42,711 bases of DNA, taken from assembly GCA_949128025.1 (NCBI GenBank), contig CASBRD010000251.1, positions 1 through 42,711 on the forward strand, in the 5' to 3' direction. How positions within the stretch are numbered: the stretch's first letter is position 1; every line of letters starts with the position of its first letter. A program made the translations under genes and the position numbers. The DNA comes from Oscillatoriales cyanobacterium PMM_0008. GTDB lineage: Bacteria; Cyanobacteriota; Cyanobacteriia; Cyanobacteriales; Aerosakkonemataceae. The notes below the pieces were generated by a model. That model was not told the DNA's origin. It worked only from the letters and a program-made list of their open reading frames with translations, and searched no databases. This document shows, piece after piece, positions 42,423 through 42,711 of this stretch.

Positions 42423-42650
42423 ATGAATAAACAGACATTTGGCTTTGTGTTCGTTTTCCTACTTGCGGGATTTATCATTGCTGGTGACGGTTTGACTTTT
42501 CTACCCAAACCAGTAAGGCAGGCTAGCCTGCAAAGCCGAACTTTCGTAGTGGGGTTGTTTCCAAAATGGATCAGACCTAAAGATCGAGATGCTGGCAGGA
42601 AAAATGATATCAACAATTTAGAGAGCGGACAAGAGCCGAAGCCGCAGTAA
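42423..42650 (+). CDS. small membrane protein, 75 aa
   Basis: MNKQTFGFVFVFLLAGFIIA gives one hydrophobic N-terminal segment, then a basic part (PKPVRQASLQSRTFVVGLFP) and a polar tail. GTG at 42411 is an alternative start. No family recognised, though the composition is that of a real anchored small protein. 42107-42410 shows only a repeat fragment, and 42651-42711 only tandem GGGGCAGA. Confidence 0.5.
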   Translation: MNKQTFGFVFVFLLAGFIIAGDGLTFLPKPVRQASLQSRTFVVGLFPKWIRPKDRDAGRKNDINNLESGQEPKPQ

Positions 42651-42711
42651 GTAATATCGTTTCCGGTTGTGTCTGAATTATTATGGCCACAGAGGGGCAG
42701 AGGGGCAGAGG

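Overview
The window is cyanobacterial. It is dense in the HIP1 octamer GCGATCGC and carries an SLH/OprB porin, a cyanobacterial GlgA, an EndoU-like protein, an RRM-only RNA-binding protein and several families of short palindromic repeats. A filamentous genus is plausible, but I cannot name one.

Layout. Positions 1-1.5 kb hold small orphan ORFs and repeats. Positions 1.59-22.1 kb look like one large accessory island for tRNA, rRNA mimicry and RNA repair, with two units that start with near-identical strong promoters followed by an rRNA-type boxA (1590-1680 and 9254-9348). The first unit carries a long tRNA array (about 33 genes between 2155 and 6230, anticodons for all 20 amino acids), broken by HNH endonuclease sequences. 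Toxin-antitoxin genes (HicAB, orphan antitoxins, a PIN relic), one more tRNA and a double GNAT acetyltransferase follow. The second unit carries a ubiquitin-like 66-aa protein, a conserved unknown protein, an L7/L12 paralog, a Ro60/TROVE-like vWA protein, an Rnl5/DRB0094-type RNA ligase, KptA, a Nudix hydrolase, an AAA+ ATPase, an unknown protein and an E1/ThiF-like protein.

The most unusual content is a recurrent RNA element, here called DS (display stem), found nine times. It has a constant lower stem P1, an internal loop (YCCTRAY on the 5' side, RACTTG on the 3' side), a second stem P2 and a constant TACATAC-like segment. On top sits a variable payload. Payloads are tRNA-like domains attached by the acceptor end (DS5, DS7), circularly permuted tRNA-like domains whose acceptor stem is closed as a hairpin (DS1, DS3, DS4), almost nothing (DS6, DS8), or a miniature ribosomal GTPase centre (DS2, DS9). 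The last type fuses a 23S sarcin-ricin loop core to a 23S L11-binding/GTPase-associated domain. With a Ro-like protein, an L7/L12 paralog and RNA-sealing enzymes nearby, the island reads as a translation-damage system: replacement tRNAs, mimics of translation RNAs acting as decoys, sensors or Y-RNA-like scaffolds, and repair enzymes. The structures can be seen in the sequence; the function is inference.

Positions 22.1-42.7 kb are mostly ordinary chromosome: rbp-type RRM gene, lactate/glycolate oxidase family enzyme, LprI-like protein, VapBC-like pair, Uma2 protein, hemC, glgA, LysM-M23 peptidase, HtrA-type protease, DUF760, scpB, an IS607-type remnant with an intact-looking TnpB, a GAF histidine kinase, a large porin, a Ser/Thr kinase, a small conserved protein, an EndoU gene split by a frameshift and a small membrane protein. 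A palindromic element is caught as an occupied site in one copy of a dispersed repeat that is empty in another copy in the same window.
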